From Saccharibacillus endophyticus (GTDB taxonomy: Bacteria > Bacillota > Bacilli > Paenibacillales > Paenibacillaceae): a stretch of 52,453 bases of DNA. A program made the position numbers and the translations under genes. The stretch is from positions 1 through 52,453 of the forward strand of contig NZ_JAAZWE010000014.1 of the NCBI RefSeq assembly GCF_013185185.1. The letters are read 5' to 3'. This document shows positions 52,358 through 52,453 of this stretch, in pieces. Numbering within the stretch: position 1 is the stretch's first letter; every line of letters starts with the position of its first letter. The notes under the pieces were generated by a model. The model made no database searches and was not told the DNA's origin. It worked only from the letters and a program-made list of their open reading frames with translations.

Positions 52358-52389
52358 GAAAAAAAGCCTTCTCCGCTAAGAGAAGACTT
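52358..52389 (-). terminator. Terminator of the rRNA operon
   Basis: On the minus strand AGTCTTCTC pairs with GAGAAGGCT around 5 nt, followed by seven T. Confidence 0.85.
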
Positions 52390-52395
52390 CTTCAT

Positions 52396-52453
52396 TGGCT
52401 TGGCAGCTTCCTACTCTCCCGGGACCCTGCGGTCCAAGTACCATCGGCGTTAG
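52396..52453 (-). rRNA. rrf: 5S rRNA, 3' part (cut by the window edge)
   Basis: On the minus strand the sequence contains CGCCGATGGTACTTGG, GGTCCCGGGAGAGTAGGAAG and the 3' end CTGCCAAGC, the conserved 3' half of 5S rRNA. The 5' half lies beyond the right edge. A terminator follows, so this is the end of an rRNA operon transcribed from the right. Confidence 0.93.

Overview
The window looks like a near-oriC segment of a Gram-positive, endospore-forming bacterium of the Paenibacillaceae (Paenibacillus or Saccharibacillus type). Reasons: gene order close to the Bacillus rrnO-rrnA interval, a Spo0F response regulator, an RNA polymerase delta subunit with an acidic tail, a long Bacillus-type SRP RNA, a c-di-AMP riboswitch on an NlpC/P60 gene, and a CUT1-type sugar ABC system paired with a membrane-bound AraC regulator. 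The genus is inferred from style only; no 16S rRNA is present.

Both ends touch rRNA operons on the minus strand. The right edge is the 3' part of a 5S rRNA with its terminator. The left edge carries tandem promoters and a boxA-like leader whose 16S gene should lie just outside. The window is therefore the unique segment between two rRNA operons. Housekeeping genes are mostly on the minus strand. The conserved backbone, read in transcription order, is guaB, dacA, pdxS, pdxT, serS, tRNA-Ser(UGA), then tadA (inverted), SRP RNA, dnaX, ebfC and recR. Between tadA and the SRP RNA sits a block that is elsewhere in Bacillus: argS, rpoE, pyrG, spo0F, fba, murA, rho, with mpg, ywhD, an NlpC/P60 hydrolase and motAB.

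The accessory part (32-52 kb) lies between guaB and the 5S gene. One unit (32.2-36.9 kb, plus strand) encodes a deacetylase-like amidohydrolase, a DgaE-like PLP ammonia-lyase, a DgaF-like aldolase, a PfkB sugar kinase and a GntR/UTRA regulator. I read it as a catabolic route for an (N-acetyl) amino-sugar acid that uses a kinase rather than a PTS. The second unit (37.6-51.8 kb) has GH125 and GH38 alpha-mannosidases (minus strand), a divergent operon of two ABC permeases, a binding lipoprotein, a GH3 enzyme and a GH130 phosphorylase, and a membrane AraC-type regulator. Together these suggest import and breakdown of mannose-rich oligosaccharides, possibly N-glycan fragments. An identical 22-bp site with a perfect 12-bp palindrome lies upstream of both the amino-sugar-acid operon and the AraC gene, which links the two units.

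The intergenic regions hold two families of 100-190 nt inverted repeats. Their loops and short motifs are conserved, while the stem arms differ between copies but stay complementary. This compensatory pattern is the most unusual non-coding signal. Other notable sites are a cluster of perfect DnaA boxes upstream of tadA, a sigma-D-type promoter with a folded leader before motAB, a sigma-H-type promoter at spo0F, and a long hairpin in the pyrG leader.
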